DNA of 64,000 nt from Stutzerimonas stutzeri (GTDB lineage Bacteria > Pseudomonadota > Gammaproteobacteria > Pseudomonadales > Pseudomonadaceae). The stretch lies in assembly GCF_024448985.1 (NCBI RefSeq), contig NZ_JAMOII010000001.1, forward strand, positions 248,001 to 312,000. The letters run 5' to 3'. Shown one piece after another: positions 1 through 7,419 of this stretch. Made by a program: the position numbers and the translations under genes. Under the pieces are notes generated by a model, which saw only the letters and a program-made list of their open reading frames with translations, did not search any database and had not been told where the DNA came from. Within the stretch, counting starts at the first letter, position 1. Each line of letters begins with the position of its first letter.

Positions 1-290
1 GTGACGGAGAAGCGAAAGCTGTCGCCTTCGGCCAGCTCGATGCGCTTGTTGGTGAACTTGGCGATGCGAATCTTCGGTCCCTGCAGGTCGCCCAGCAGCG
101 CGACGAAGCGGCCATGTCGTGCGGCGATATCCCGTACAAGTTGCGCTCGGGCGCGATGCTCATCCGGCGCACCATGGGAGAAATTCAGGCGCGCGACATC
201 GAGTCCGGCGAGGATCATTTTTTCCAGCACATCCGGCGAGCTGCTGGCCGGGCCTAGAGTGGCGACGATTTTGGTACGGCGCGAAGTCAT
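1..290 (-). CDS. pyk: Pyruvate kinase, N-terminal part (runs off the left edge)
   Basis: The reverse strand from the ATG at 290 encodes a protein starting MTSRRTKIVATLGPASSSP, followed by LNFSHG and GDLQGPKIR. These are the classic N-terminal signatures of pyruvate kinase, which converts phosphoenolpyruvate and ADP to pyruvate and ATP in the last step of glycolysis. Only about 96 residues are inside the window; the rest of the barrel, the B domain and the C-terminal allosteric domain lie outside. The start is preceded on its own strand by AAAGGAGCAATGA, a clear ribosome binding site. It is divergent from the lipoprotein gene that follows. Which of the two pseudomonad isozymes (PykA or PykF) it is cannot be settled from this fragment. 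Confidence 0.93.
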   Translation of the reverse strand, partial: MTSRRTKIVATLGPASSSPDVLEKMILAGLDVARLNFSHGAPDEHRARAQLVRDIAARHGRFVALLGDLQGPKIRIAKFTNKRIELAEGDSFRFSV

Positions 291-456
291 TCATTGCTCC
301 TTTTTCTGAATGGGCCGGAGGCTACTATGGCGTGCGGCTGTAGTCATCGTTGGCTTTCACTACTCTTTAAGGGGCGGGACGGCACATCGTTCGGGCGCCG
401 AGCGGGCTGCAGTTTTTCTCGTCATGGTCGATAAGCCGGCATCGGAGGATTAACCA

Positions 457-834
457 ATGCGAACCCTTGCCATTCTTTTCCTGGCCACTCTCAGCGTAGG
501 CTGTAGCAGCAGAAGTGCACTCGACCGCCATCTGGATGCCGCCTATACCCATTTCCGCAACGGCGATTGCGACAAGGTGATGCTCGAGCTCTCCCAGGCC
601 GAGCGTCGCAGTCGTCCGCGCGACAACCTTCAGCCGGAAATTTCGCTGTTGCGTGGTCAATGCCTGGAGCGCCAAGGCTTGTTCGTCGATGCGGTGGAAA
701 CCTATCGATTCATCCAGGCTCGTTATCCGGGTAGCGAATACGCCTTCCGTGGCCGCGCCAGACTGGAGACGTTGCGTCAGTTGGGGCACTATCAACCCGA
801 GGAGCGGGTAGTGCCCCATCCCATCAAACCGTGA
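457..834 (+). CDS. Small lipoprotein with a TPR-like fold, function unknown
   Basis: This 125-residue protein has a lipoprotein signal peptide: MRTLAILFLATLSVGC places the lipidated cysteine at residue 16 (lipobox LSVGC). The rest is alpha-helical and cysteine-poor, with a tetratricopeptide-like pattern (residues 25-105, including AYTHFRNGDCDKVMLELSQA and a second helix pair around QGLFVDAVETY). It resembles the small TPR lipoproteins often placed beside pyk and sbcB in pseudomonads. A role in envelope assembly as an adaptor is inference only. An SD-like GGAGG lies about 8 bases upstream of the ATG. The next gene starts 38 bases after its stop, so both may be co-transcribed. Confidence 0.8.
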   Translation: MRTLAILFLATLSVGCSSRSALDRHLDAAYTHFRNGDCDKVMLELSQAERRSRPRDNLQPEISLLRGQCLERQGLFVDAVETYRFIQARYPGSEYAFRGRARLETLRQLGHYQPEERVVPHPIKP

Positions 835-872
835 AGCTGAGCCGGTCATCGTGACTGGACGGGAAGGAACCC

Positions 873-1301
873 ATGCGTGTCGCACCCATACTGTTCGCAG
901 CCCTATTGATCGCGCCGTGGGCTACGGCTGGTGTTTACCGTTGGGTAGATTCCCAGGGAAATGTACATTTCGGCTCGCAGCCGCGCGCCGGTGCCGAGCA
1001 GGTCGAGGTACGACCGCAGATCATCGAGCGTGACGATGCGACCCGCGAGCGGGAGGCACGTACCGAACGTTTCCACGAGGCCCGTCGGCAAGAGCAGCAG
1101 CAGGCCGATGAGGCCGCCAGTGCACGCCGGGCCGAGCGCGGGCAGACGTGCCGTCAGTTGCGTCAGGAATTGTCGAGTCTGTCCCGTGGTGGCCGCTACT
1201 TTCGTGCCGATGCAAACGGAGGACGGGTCTACTACAGTGATGAGGAGATAGGGGCGGCGCGGCGGCAGTTGGCCAGTCGTATCAGTCAGAGCTGCAGCTG
1301 A
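873..1301 (+). CDS. Exported DUF4124-domain protein
   Basis: This 142-residue protein has a cleavable signal peptide (residues 1-19, ending ATA) and then GVYRWVDSQGNVHFGSQP. That is the hallmark of the DUF4124 domain (W-D-x-x-G-x-x-H/Y-F-x-D/S-x-P), found in many small periplasmic proteins of pseudomonads. After it comes a charged, probably coiled-coil stretch rich in Glu, Arg and Gln (residues 55-95), and a C-terminal region with two cysteines (around TCRQLRQELSSLSRGG and the final SQSCS) that could form a disulphide. The biochemical function of DUF4124 is not known. A GGAAGG motif precedes the ATG by 6 bases. Confidence 0.8.
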   Translation: MRVAPILFAALLIAPWATAGVYRWVDSQGNVHFGSQPRAGAEQVEVRPQIIERDDATREREARTERFHEARRQEQQQADEAASARRAERGQTCRQLRQELSSLSRGGRYFRADANGGRVYYSDEEIGAARRQLASRISQSCS

Positions 1302-1349
1302 GCGGCTGGCGATGGTCACGGCGATCAAGCGTGCGGCAGGCAGGGAACG

Positions 1350-1784
1350 ATGAACATGACCAATCAGCGCAGTATCCAGCGGCACCAGTTGCCGTATTAC
1401 CTCAACGTTTTCAATCGTTTCACCGACAAGCCACTGGGTTTCATCGGTAACCTTTCAGAGACGGGGCTGATGCTCATTAGTCCCTATCCGATGATGGTCG
1501 ATGCGTGCTTCGAGATGCGCCTGAAGATTCCCGGTCAGCATGGCCAGCTGCGTTGCGTCGACTTCAGTGCAACCTGCCGCTGGTCCCGTGAGGACGTCAC
1601 GCCGGGCAGCTTTGATTCCGGCTTCGAACTGATCTCCGCGCCCAGCGAAATACGTCACATGATCGACGCGCTGCATCATTACTTCAGCTTTCGTCCGATG
1701 TGGAGCATCCCGCCGGCCCGTCTGCCGCTCAACGATGCTCCACGGTGCACAGCCGTCGATGAGGATCACTTCCACGGTGGGTGA
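1350..1784 (+). CDS. PilZ-domain protein (probable c-di-GMP binding)
   Basis: This 144-residue soluble protein contains both halves of the PilZ cyclic-di-GMP signature: RxxxR at residues 7-11 (RSIQR) and NxSxxG at residues 34-39 (NLSETG), followed by the beta-barrel pattern expected for the domain. PilZ proteins bind c-di-GMP and change motility, exopolysaccharide or other envelope processes through partner contacts. The tail after residue 115 is proline-rich and not part of the fold. The window also encodes a GGDEF enzyme at 16225-17169, but nothing links the two directly. The start is chosen because GGGAACG precedes the ATG and the RxxxR motif follows at the usual distance. Confidence 0.85.
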   Translation: MNMTNQRSIQRHQLPYYLNVFNRFTDKPLGFIGNLSETGLMLISPYPMMVDACFEMRLKIPGQHGQLRCVDFSATCRWSREDVTPGSFDSGFELISAPSEIRHMIDALHHYFSFRPMWSIPPARLPLNDAPRCTAVDEDHFHGG

Positions 1785-1914
1785 GTGATTCGGTTGGGTG
1801 GTTTGCCCGGCGTTGGCCAGTAGCGATCTATGTGCCCGGCTCGTGGCTCCGGTCAGCACGCTGGAAATGGGGCGCTGTTAGACTGGCGTCCGAGCACCGA
1901 TAGGGACGCCCCAC

Positions 1915-3342
1915 GTGACATCCAGCATCTTCTGGTATGACTTTGAAACCACCGGTATTTCCCCGCGTTGCGACCGGCCGCTGCAGGTTGCCGGTATCCG
2001 TACCAACGAGGCGTTGGAGGAAATTGGCGAGCCGCTGAATATCTTTTGCCGCCTCAGCGACGATATCCTGCCGCATCCGGCTGCGTGTCTGGTAACCGGC
2101 ATCACCCCCACGACATTGGCCGAGAAAGGCTTATCTGAGGCGGAGTTCATTACTCGTCTGCATCAGGAACTGGCGTTACCGGGTACCTGTGGTGCGGGTT
2201 ACAACACGCTGCGTTTCGATGACGAAGTGCTGCGCTACAGCCTGTACCGCAACTTCTTCGACCCGTATGCACGCGAATGGCAAAGCGGCAACAGCCGTTG
2301 GGATCTGATCGATCTGGTTCGCACCGCTTATGCTCTGCGCCCCGAAGGGTTGGTCTGGCCGGAGGAAGGCGGACGTGTGACGCTCAAGCTGGAACGCCTC
2401 AGTGCGGCCAACGGTCTCGAACATCTACAGGCACATGACGCGTTATCGGACGTACGCGCCACCATCGCCCTGGCCCGTTTGATACGGGATCGTCAGCCCC
2501 GGCTCTACGACTATCTGTACAGGCTGCGCCGCAAGAATGCCGTGATCGAGCAGATTGAGCTTTTGAAGCCGATGGTTCATATCTCGGGGCGCTTTTCCGC
2601 CGCTCGGCATTATCTCTCTATAGTTCTGCCGCTGGCCTGGCACCCACGCAATCGCAACGCACTGATCGTTTGCGACCTCAACTCCGAATGCTCACCCTTG
2701 TGGGAAGAAACTTCCGATGATCTTCGCGAGCGGCTGTATACCCGGCGGGAAGATCTTGGCGAGAAGCTGCCAACCCCACTGAAACTGGTGCATGTGAATC
2801 GCTGCCCCGTATTGGCGCCCATGAATGTCTTGCGCGAATCGGATATCGATCGCCTGGGTCTGGATTTGCAATGTTGCGAAACCAGGGCGCGCGATTTGCG
2901 CAGCCGAAAGGCCGAATGGAGCGAGAAGCTCGCCGATATTTATCAGGAGCAGGGCTTCGCTGACTTAGCGGATCCTGAACAACAACTATATGACGGGTTC
3001 CTGGGCGAGCGTGATCGGCGTCTGTGCGAAGAGGTCAGAAATCTGGTGCCGACTCAAACTTCGAGCGAAGTGCCGCCGTTTGATGATGTGCGTCTACCGG
3101 AACTGCATTTTCGTTACCGCGCGCGCAACTTTCCCGAATGCCTTTCGGCGGCCGAGAAGCAGCAATGGGATGAGTTCTGCCGGCAACGCTTAACCGCGCC
3201 CGAGTTTGGGGCACCCAATACGCTGGAGCAATTCGAAAGTAGACTGCAGGCGCAGTTGACGACCGCGACCTCGCAGCAGGCGCAGCTACTTCAGCAATGG
3301 GCTTTGTATGCCCAGGGCTTGCGTGAGCGGTACCTTCGCTGA
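1915..3342 (+). CDS. sbcB: Exodeoxyribonuclease I
   Basis: This 475-residue protein is full length for ExoI, the 3'-5' single-strand DNA exonuclease that takes part in mismatch repair and recombination and interacts with SSB. The DEDDh active site is visible: WYDFETTG (Asp9, Glu11), GYNTLRFDDE (95-104) and HDALSDV (His174, Asp179). The SH3-like and C-terminal helical domains follow. The start is a GTG at 1915. No upstream ATG gives a better N-terminus, and WYDFETTG sits at the usual distance. The gene faces mvaT across a short region with a hairpin terminator. The sbcB-mvaT-purU neighbourhood is the same as in Pseudomonas aeruginosa (PA4316-PA4314, from memory). Confidence 0.95.
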   Translation: MTSSIFWYDFETTGISPRCDRPLQVAGIRTNEALEEIGEPLNIFCRLSDDILPHPAACLVTGITPTTLAEKGLSEAEFITRLHQELALPGTCGAGYNTLRFDDEVLRYSLYRNFFDPYAREWQSGNSRWDLIDLVRTAYALRPEGLVWPEEGGRVTLKLERLSAANGLEHLQAHDALSDVRATIALARLIRDRQPRLYDYLYRLRRKNAVIEQIELLKPMVHISGRFSAARHYLSIVLPLAWHPRNRNALIVCDLNSECSPLWEETSDDLRERLYTRREDLGEKLPTPLKLVHVNRCPVLAPMNVLRESDIDRLGLDLQCCETRARDLRSRKAEWSEKLADIYQEQGFADLADPEQQLYDGFLGERDRRLCEEVRNLVPTQTSSEVPPFDDVRLPELHFRYRARNFPECLSAAEKQQWDEFCRQRLTAPEFGAPNTLEQFESRLQAQLTTATSQQAQLLQQWALYAQGLRERYLR

Positions 3343-3354
3343 TTTGAACGGACA

Positions 3355-3406
3355 CAAAAAAGCCATTTGATCCGCATGCGAGGCATGAGGCGTCAGATGG
3401 CTTTCA
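3355..3406 (-). terminator. Rho-independent terminator of mvaT
   Basis: The sequence at 3361-3370 (AGCCATTTGA) pairs with 3393-3402 (TCAGATGGCT), with one G-T wobble. On the minus strand the stem is followed by a run of six T (the AAAAAA at 3355-3360 on the plus strand). It lies just beyond the mvaT stop, and on the plus strand just after sbcB, so it may serve both convergent genes. The plus-strand T run is shorter. Confidence 0.75.
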
Positions 3407-3421
3407 GCTGTAGCGGAATAA

Positions 3422-3799
3422 TTAGCCGAGCAGAGTGGCCCAGCCTTCAACCTCTTCCGACCCCCACTGCGCTTTCCACTCTTTCAGCGTCTTGTGATTA
3501 CCGCCTTTGGTTTCAATCACTTCGCCGTTATGCGGATTCTTGTACTGCTTGACACGGCGGGCGCGCTTGGTTGCGGCTGGTGCCTTTGCGGTACGTTGTG
3601 TCTTACTGTTTCGGGCATCCGGATCAAGCAGCGCAATGATGTCGCGAAGCGATTTTTGATATTCGCCCATCAGTTCACGCAGTTTGCCTTCGAATTCAAG
3701 CTCTTTCTTCAGCTTGTCGTCTGCAGAAAGAGATTTCAGGCGTTCCTGCAGTTCCTTGATGGCTTCTTCAGTGGCGCGGTATTCATTGATTAGCGACAT
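3422..3799 (-). CDS. mvaT: MvaT-family xenogeneic silencer (H-NS analogue)
   Basis: This 125-residue nucleoid protein matches MvaT throughout. It has an N-terminal coiled-coil oligomerisation region (residues 1-60, MSLINEYRATEEAIKELQ onward), a basic linker, and the C-terminal AT-hook-like DNA-binding domain (KQYKNPHNGEVIETKGG and LKEWKAQWGSE). MvaT/MvaU proteins coat AT-rich DNA, silence horizontally acquired genes and regulate fimbriae (cup operons) in Pseudomonas, which is relevant to the fimbrial operon at 49-54 kb. The start at 3799 is chosen over an upstream in-frame ATG at 3838 because AAGGAAG lies directly in front of it and the family begins MSLINEY. It is monocistronic, with its own promoter and terminator. 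Confidence 0.95.
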   Translation of the reverse strand: MSLINEYRATEEAIKELQERLKSLSADDKLKKELEFEGKLRELMGEYQKSLRDIIALLDPDARNSKTQRTAKAPAATKRARRVKQYKNPHNGEVIETKGGNHKTLKEWKAQWGSEEVEGWATLLG

Positions 3800-3837
3800 G
3801 TCACTTCCTTGGTATAGGTTGAACGCAAGTTTTGGCA

Positions 3838-3866
3838 ATCATAGACAGCCGCAATGCTCAAGTAAA
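3838..3866 (-). promoter_or_regulatory. Candidate sigma-70 promoter of mvaT
   Basis: Read on the minus strand, TTTACT (3866-3861) and TATGAT (3843-3838) are separated by 17 bases, matching 4/6 and 5/6 of the -35 and -10 consensus. The -10 box ends 38 bases upstream of the mvaT start codon. The flanking DNA is AT-rich, as expected for an autoregulated MvaT target. No transcript evidence is available. Confidence 0.45.
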
Positions 3867-4213
3867 TATAGCGTTGAATAAAGTTTGACTATGGTTCTCT
3901 TTGGAATTGACCGTTAAAGCCGTTCAGTTAGTCTTCGGCGAAATAATTCTTTCTTGAAGTTAGCGCTACGTCAGGTCCCGGTTATCAGACGCTCCGCTCT
4001 GCATCGGCGGAGTCGCTGTTCGCGACACATTATTACGAAATCGGTATCGGGCGCTGAGTAGATAACCCTCAGATTATTGGGGTTTCGTGTGTACCTAAAA
4101 TGCTGGCCGGCGGCGAACAGTGAGAAAGGGTGCGCTCTGGTGCGATCATGTGGTTACGGTTTTCTTCGCTGCGCTAGAATGCGCCACCTTTTTTATAGCC
4201 GGAGTTAACTTTC
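3867..4213. other. Intergenic region mvaT-purU with small hairpins, no gene
   Basis: About 350 bases between the divergent mvaT and purU genes hold no credible reading frame. There are three short inverted repeats: CTCCGC/GCGGAG (3992-3997 with 4007-4012), GTCGC/GCGAC (4012-4016 with 4022-4026), and AACCC/GGGTT around 4067-4085. A TAGAAT at 4175-4180 is a plausible -10 box for purU, but there is no convincing -35 box. The hairpins could belong to a small RNA or a long leader, but nothing here is recognised. Confidence 0.4.
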
Positions 4214-5065
4214 ATGCGCACGTTCAGGCTGGTTATCGCCTGCCCCGATGGCGTTGGCATTGTCGCCAAGGTCAGTAATTTCCTGGCCACTTACAATGGG
4301 TGGATCACCGAAGCCAATCATCACTCCGATCATCAGAGTGGCTGGTTTTTCATGCGTCATGAAATCCGTGCCGATTCGTTGCCGTTCGATCTCGCCGGTT
4401 TTCATCAGGCGTTCGCGCCGATAGCGCGTGAGTTTTCCATGGAGTGGCGCATTACCGACTCGGAACAGCGCAAGCGTGTGGTGCTGATGGCCAGCCGCGA
4501 GTCGCATTGTCTGGCCGATCTGCTGCATAGATGGCACAGCGGTGAGCTGGATTGCGATATTCCCTGCGTGATTTCCAATCACGACGACCTGCGCAGCATG
4601 GTCGAATGGCATGGAATTCCGTTCTTCCACGTGCCGGTCAAGCCAGGACATAAGGAAGAGGCGTTTGCCGAGGTGTCGCGTCTGGTGCGTGAACATCAGG
4701 CCGATGTGATAGTGCTTGCCCGCTACATGCAGATCCTTCCGGCCGAGCTGTGTGAAGAGTTCGCACAGCGCGTGATCAATATCCACCACAGCTTCCTGCC
4801 TTCGTTCGTAGGGGCTAAGCCCTACCATCAGGCTGCGCAGCGAGGTGTCAAACTGATCGGCGCAACTTGCCATTACGTGACCGAAGAGCTGGATGCCGGG
4901 CCGATCATCGAGCAGGACGTAGTGCGTGTCAGCCATCGCGACAGCATCGAGGACATGGTGCGGTTGGGCAAAGACGTGGAAAAGATGGTGCTATCGCGTG
5001 GCCTGCGCTATCACTTGCAAGAGCGCGTGTTGGTTCACGGCAACAAGACTCTGGTATTCAACTAA
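4214..5065 (+). CDS. purU: Formyltetrahydrofolate deformylase
   Basis: PurU hydrolyses 10-formyl-THF to formate and THF, balancing one-carbon pools and supplying formate to PurT. The 283-residue protein has an N-terminal ACT domain (residues 3-80, beginning FRLVIACPDGVGIVAKV) for amino-acid sensing. The formyltransferase-fold catalytic domain (88-283) includes the signature IHHSFLPSF at 190-198 and the downstream GATCHYV/DAGPIIEQD block with the catalytic Asp. Length is normal. The ATG is preceded by CCGGAGTTAACTTTC, giving GGAG at about 9 bases. purT, whose product can use the released formate, lies at 29866-31047 in the same window. Confidence 0.95.
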   Translation: MRTFRLVIACPDGVGIVAKVSNFLATYNGWITEANHHSDHQSGWFFMRHEIRADSLPFDLAGFHQAFAPIAREFSMEWRITDSEQRKRVVLMASRESHCLADLLHRWHSGELDCDIPCVISNHDDLRSMVEWHGIPFFHVPVKPGHKEEAFAEVSRLVREHQADVIVLARYMQILPAELCEEFAQRVINIHHSFLPSFVGAKPYHQAAQRGVKLIGATCHYVTEELDAGPIIEQDVVRVSHRDSIEDMVRLGKDVEKMVLSRGLRYHLQERVLVHGNKTLVFN

Positions 5066-5091
5066 CCATCGCTTTCGGTACGGGAGGATGC

Positions 5092-5280
5092 ATGACTGAT
5101 CCATTGGCAAAGGGCGGTGCTAGCGCGCCGCCGATCATTGGAAGTGGTTGTACGCAGCGCTACGATCCGGAGCATCTCGGCCCTGAACTCGGAACCGACT
5201 TTCCAGGCGCCGAAGCGTTGTGGAAGCAGCGAACTGCTGCTGAGGTCGCCGCCTCTGCGACGCCGCCAGCGGCTGAATAA
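5092..5280 (+). CDS. Small protein of unknown function (62 aa)
   Basis: An ATG at 5092 follows a strong CGGGAGGATGC ribosome binding site and opens a 62-codon frame beginning MTDPLAKGGASAPPIIGSG and ending ATPPAAE. The protein is Pro/Ala/Gly-rich with no signal peptide or membrane helix, and contains a YDPEHLGPELG segment. It lies 26 bases after purU and 63 bases before the DUF853 ATPase, so it may be part of a purU transcript. I do not recognise a family. The good SD and gene spacing are the main reasons to accept it. Confidence 0.55.
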   Translation: MTDPLAKGGASAPPIIGSGCTQRYDPEHLGPELGTDFPGAEALWKQRTAAEVAASATPPAAE

Positions 5281-5343
5281 TGGGTGTGACGCCCGGCTGG
5301 CGTTGCTCGGCCATCCACGGTTTTCCGTTCTGGAGACGGTCAG

Positions 5344-6810
5344 ATGAAACATAACGATTGCGTCGTGCTGGGTGTGGATGCCACCGGTGAGGCCGATACC
5401 CATCCGCTTCGGCTGATCAATCGTCATGGGCTTGTAGCCGGCGCGACGGGGACTGGCAAGACGGTGACCCTGCAGCGACTCGCCGAGCAATTCAGTAATG
5501 CGGGAATCTCCGTGTTCGCGGCGGATATCAAGGGCGATCTGTGCGGGCTGGGCGCGGTTGGAGCGCCCCAGGGAAAGATTGCCGAGCGCATCGCCGACAT
5601 GCCTTGGCTCGCTCACCAACCGCAGGCCTATCCTGTGACGCTCTGGGACGTGTATGGCCTGAGCGGACATCCGCTACGTACCACGCTTACCGAGATGGGC
5701 CCGGTGCTGCTGGGCAGCTTGCTCGAGTTGACCGATAGCCAGCAGGCCGCGCTCTACGCAGCGTTCAAGGTGGCTGATCGGGAAGGCCTGTTGCTTCTGG
5801 ATCTGAAGGACCTCAAGGCACTGCTCGGCCATCTCAAGGCGCAACCCGAGGTATTGGGTGAGGATGCGGCGCTGCTGACCCAAGCTTCATCTCAAGCGCT
5901 GCTGCGGCGGCTGGCGGGCCTGGAGCAGCAGGGCGCCGAAGCGTTGTTCGGTGAGCCGGCGCTGGCGCTGGAAGATATTCTTCAGCCTGCGCACGATGGG
6001 CGCGGCAGGATTCATCTGCTGGATGCCAGCCGGTTAGTGCATCAGGCGCCCAAGATATACGCGACCTTCCTGCTGTGGTTATTGGCCGAGCTGTTCGAGC
6101 AATTGCCCGAGCGCGGCGATGCGGACCGTCCGCTGCTGGCGTTGTTCTTCGATGAGGCGCACCTGCTGTTCAATGACACCCCGAAAGCGCTGCAGGACAG
6201 ATTGGTTCAGGTCGTTCGGCTGATTCGCTCCAAAGGTGTGGGCGTCTATTTCGTTACCCAGTCGCCGGCGGATCTGCCAGATGATGTTTTGGCGCAGCTG
6301 GGTCTACGTATCCAGCATGGGTTGCGGGCCTACACGGTAAAGGAACAGAAAGCTTTGCGTGCGGTAGCCGAGGGTTTCCGAGCCAATCCGGCGTTTTCCA
6401 CGCTGGACTCGCTGGTCGATCTCGGAATCGGTGAGGCGCTGGTGGGTGGGCTCGAAGACAATGGCACGCCGGCCATGGTCCAGCGCGTGGCTATCGCACC
6501 TCCAGAGTCGAGGGTAGGGCCGCTCGACGAAGCGGAAAGGCGTGCGCTGATTGCCAGCTCACCGTTACGCACACGCTACAACAAGGCAATCGATCGGGAG
6601 TCCGCCTATGAAATCCTACGCGAGCGGGCAGGGCAGGCAAGCAAGATCGAGCCACAGAAGAACGCCCCGGCATCAAAGAATGAAACAGGTGACGCTTTCG
6701 GTGATCTTGCCGAGCGAATGTTCAAGAGCGCCATGCGCCAAGCGGCGTCGCAATTAGGACGGCAATTGGCAAGGGGGTTGATGGGCTCGTTGCTCGGTGG
6801 GAAGCGCTGA
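5344..6810 (+). CDS. HerA-like DUF853 (YjgR-type) ATPase
   Basis: This 488-residue P-loop protein of the DUF853/YjgR group is related to the HerA/FtsK-type ATPases. Walker A is GATGTGKT at residues 33-40, directly after the short N-terminal strand, and Walker B is LALFFDEAHLLF near residue 270. A sensor-type segment (YFVTQSPADLPDDVLAQLGLR) and an arginine-containing C-terminal region follow. The family is widespread in proteobacteria, but its substrate and partners are not established. Relatives translocate DNA or act in defence, though nothing here suggests a defence island. A GGAGACGGTCAG precedes the ATG. Confidence 0.88.
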   Translation: MKHNDCVVLGVDATGEADTHPLRLINRHGLVAGATGTGKTVTLQRLAEQFSNAGISVFAADIKGDLCGLGAVGAPQGKIAERIADMPWLAHQPQAYPVTLWDVYGLSGHPLRTTLTEMGPVLLGSLLELTDSQQAALYAAFKVADREGLLLLDLKDLKALLGHLKAQPEVLGEDAALLTQASSQALLRRLAGLEQQGAEALFGEPALALEDILQPAHDGRGRIHLLDASRLVHQAPKIYATFLLWLLAELFEQLPERGDADRPLLALFFDEAHLLFNDTPKALQDRLVQVVRLIRSKGVGVYFVTQSPADLPDDVLAQLGLRIQHGLRAYTVKEQKALRAVAEGFRANPAFSTLDSLVDLGIGEALVGGLEDNGTPAMVQRVAIAPPESRVGPLDEAERRALIASSPLRTRYNKAIDRESAYEILRERAGQASKIEPQKNAPASKNETGDAFGDLAERMFKSAMRQAASQLGRQLARGLMGSLLGGKR

Positions 6811-6881
6811 CCGGAAAAACAAAGAAGGGTGGTCCGGCTCGGGTCGCTTTGAGTAGCAATCGGGTTGAGCTCCGAAGAGCT

Positions 6882-7091
6882 TTATTCGGTCTCGGATACC
6901 TTTTGCGATAGTTCTTTTTCTATTTTTTCCAATTCTTTCTGGAACACCTGATCGTGAACTGTCTGCTTTTTCCGCCAAGGCTTGCGCTCGGGGTCGGGCT
7001 GCGCGGCGTAGGTGGTTACTTCGCCCCCATATACGGTCTGGAAGCGTTTGGCCTGCCGTTCCAGTTCGGCGCGTAATTCGTCTTTGGTCAC
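6882..7091 (-). CDS. Small conserved-type hypothetical protein (69 aa)
   Basis: A GTG-initiated 69-residue protein beginning MTKDELRAELERQAKRF, with a middle part rich in Pro/Lys/Arg (DPERKPWRKKQ) and a C-terminal amphipathic helix (EKELSQKVSETE). It is highly charged, has no signal peptide, and looks helical, perhaps a coiled coil. The minus-strand leader carries GGAAAGATAAAGA before the GTG. It converges on the DUF853 gene. I do not recognise a named family; composition and codon use look genuine. Confidence 0.6.
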   Translation of the reverse strand: MTKDELRAELERQAKRFQTVYGGEVTTYAAQPDPERKPWRKKQTVHDQVFQKELEKIEKELSQKVSETE

Positions 7092-7376
7092 TCTTTATCT
7101 TTCCTTCCTATAGTTCCGCGCCGATGCACCAACCGAATGCCGATAGCGGCATGGGCAGATAAGTCTGGCGATGGCTTTATTTAATGGGCTGGCCGGCTGC
7201 TTTGCAAGCTTGGGGCAATGAACAAGTGTATGCGAAAGTTATCGCAAGGCGCTGGGCTAACAGATTGATAGCGTAACGCTCGGTGATTCGAATGTGTTCT
7301 CAGCTTATGCACCAGCGCTATGTTCCGCCTGAACTGAGCATTAATCAAATAGAGCTGCACTTCGTTCAGATACAAC
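7092..7376. other. Intergenic region without recognisable gene
   Basis: About 285 bases separate the small protein from the terminator of the manC-type gene. They are less GC-rich than the surroundings. A 65-codon minus-strand frame (7181-7378) lacks an SD, has an unlikely composition and overlaps the terminator, so it is not accepted. Nothing else is recognised. Confidence 0.4.
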
Positions 7377-7406
7377 AAAGCCGCGCCTGAAGCTGGCGCG
7401 GCTTTT
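7377..7406 (-). terminator. Rho-independent terminator downstream of the manC-type gene
   Basis: GCCGCGCC (7380-7387) pairs perfectly with GGCGCGGC (7395-7402) over a seven-base loop, flanked by AAA on the left and TTTT on the right, so it can act in both directions. It lies 13 bases beyond the stop of the minus-strand guanylyltransferase gene. Confidence 0.75.
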
Positions 7407-7419
7407 GGTGCAGCGTGGT

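Noticed and set aside
7181-7378. 65-codon minus-strand frame
   Set aside because: No SD, overlaps the terminator, and no conserved features.
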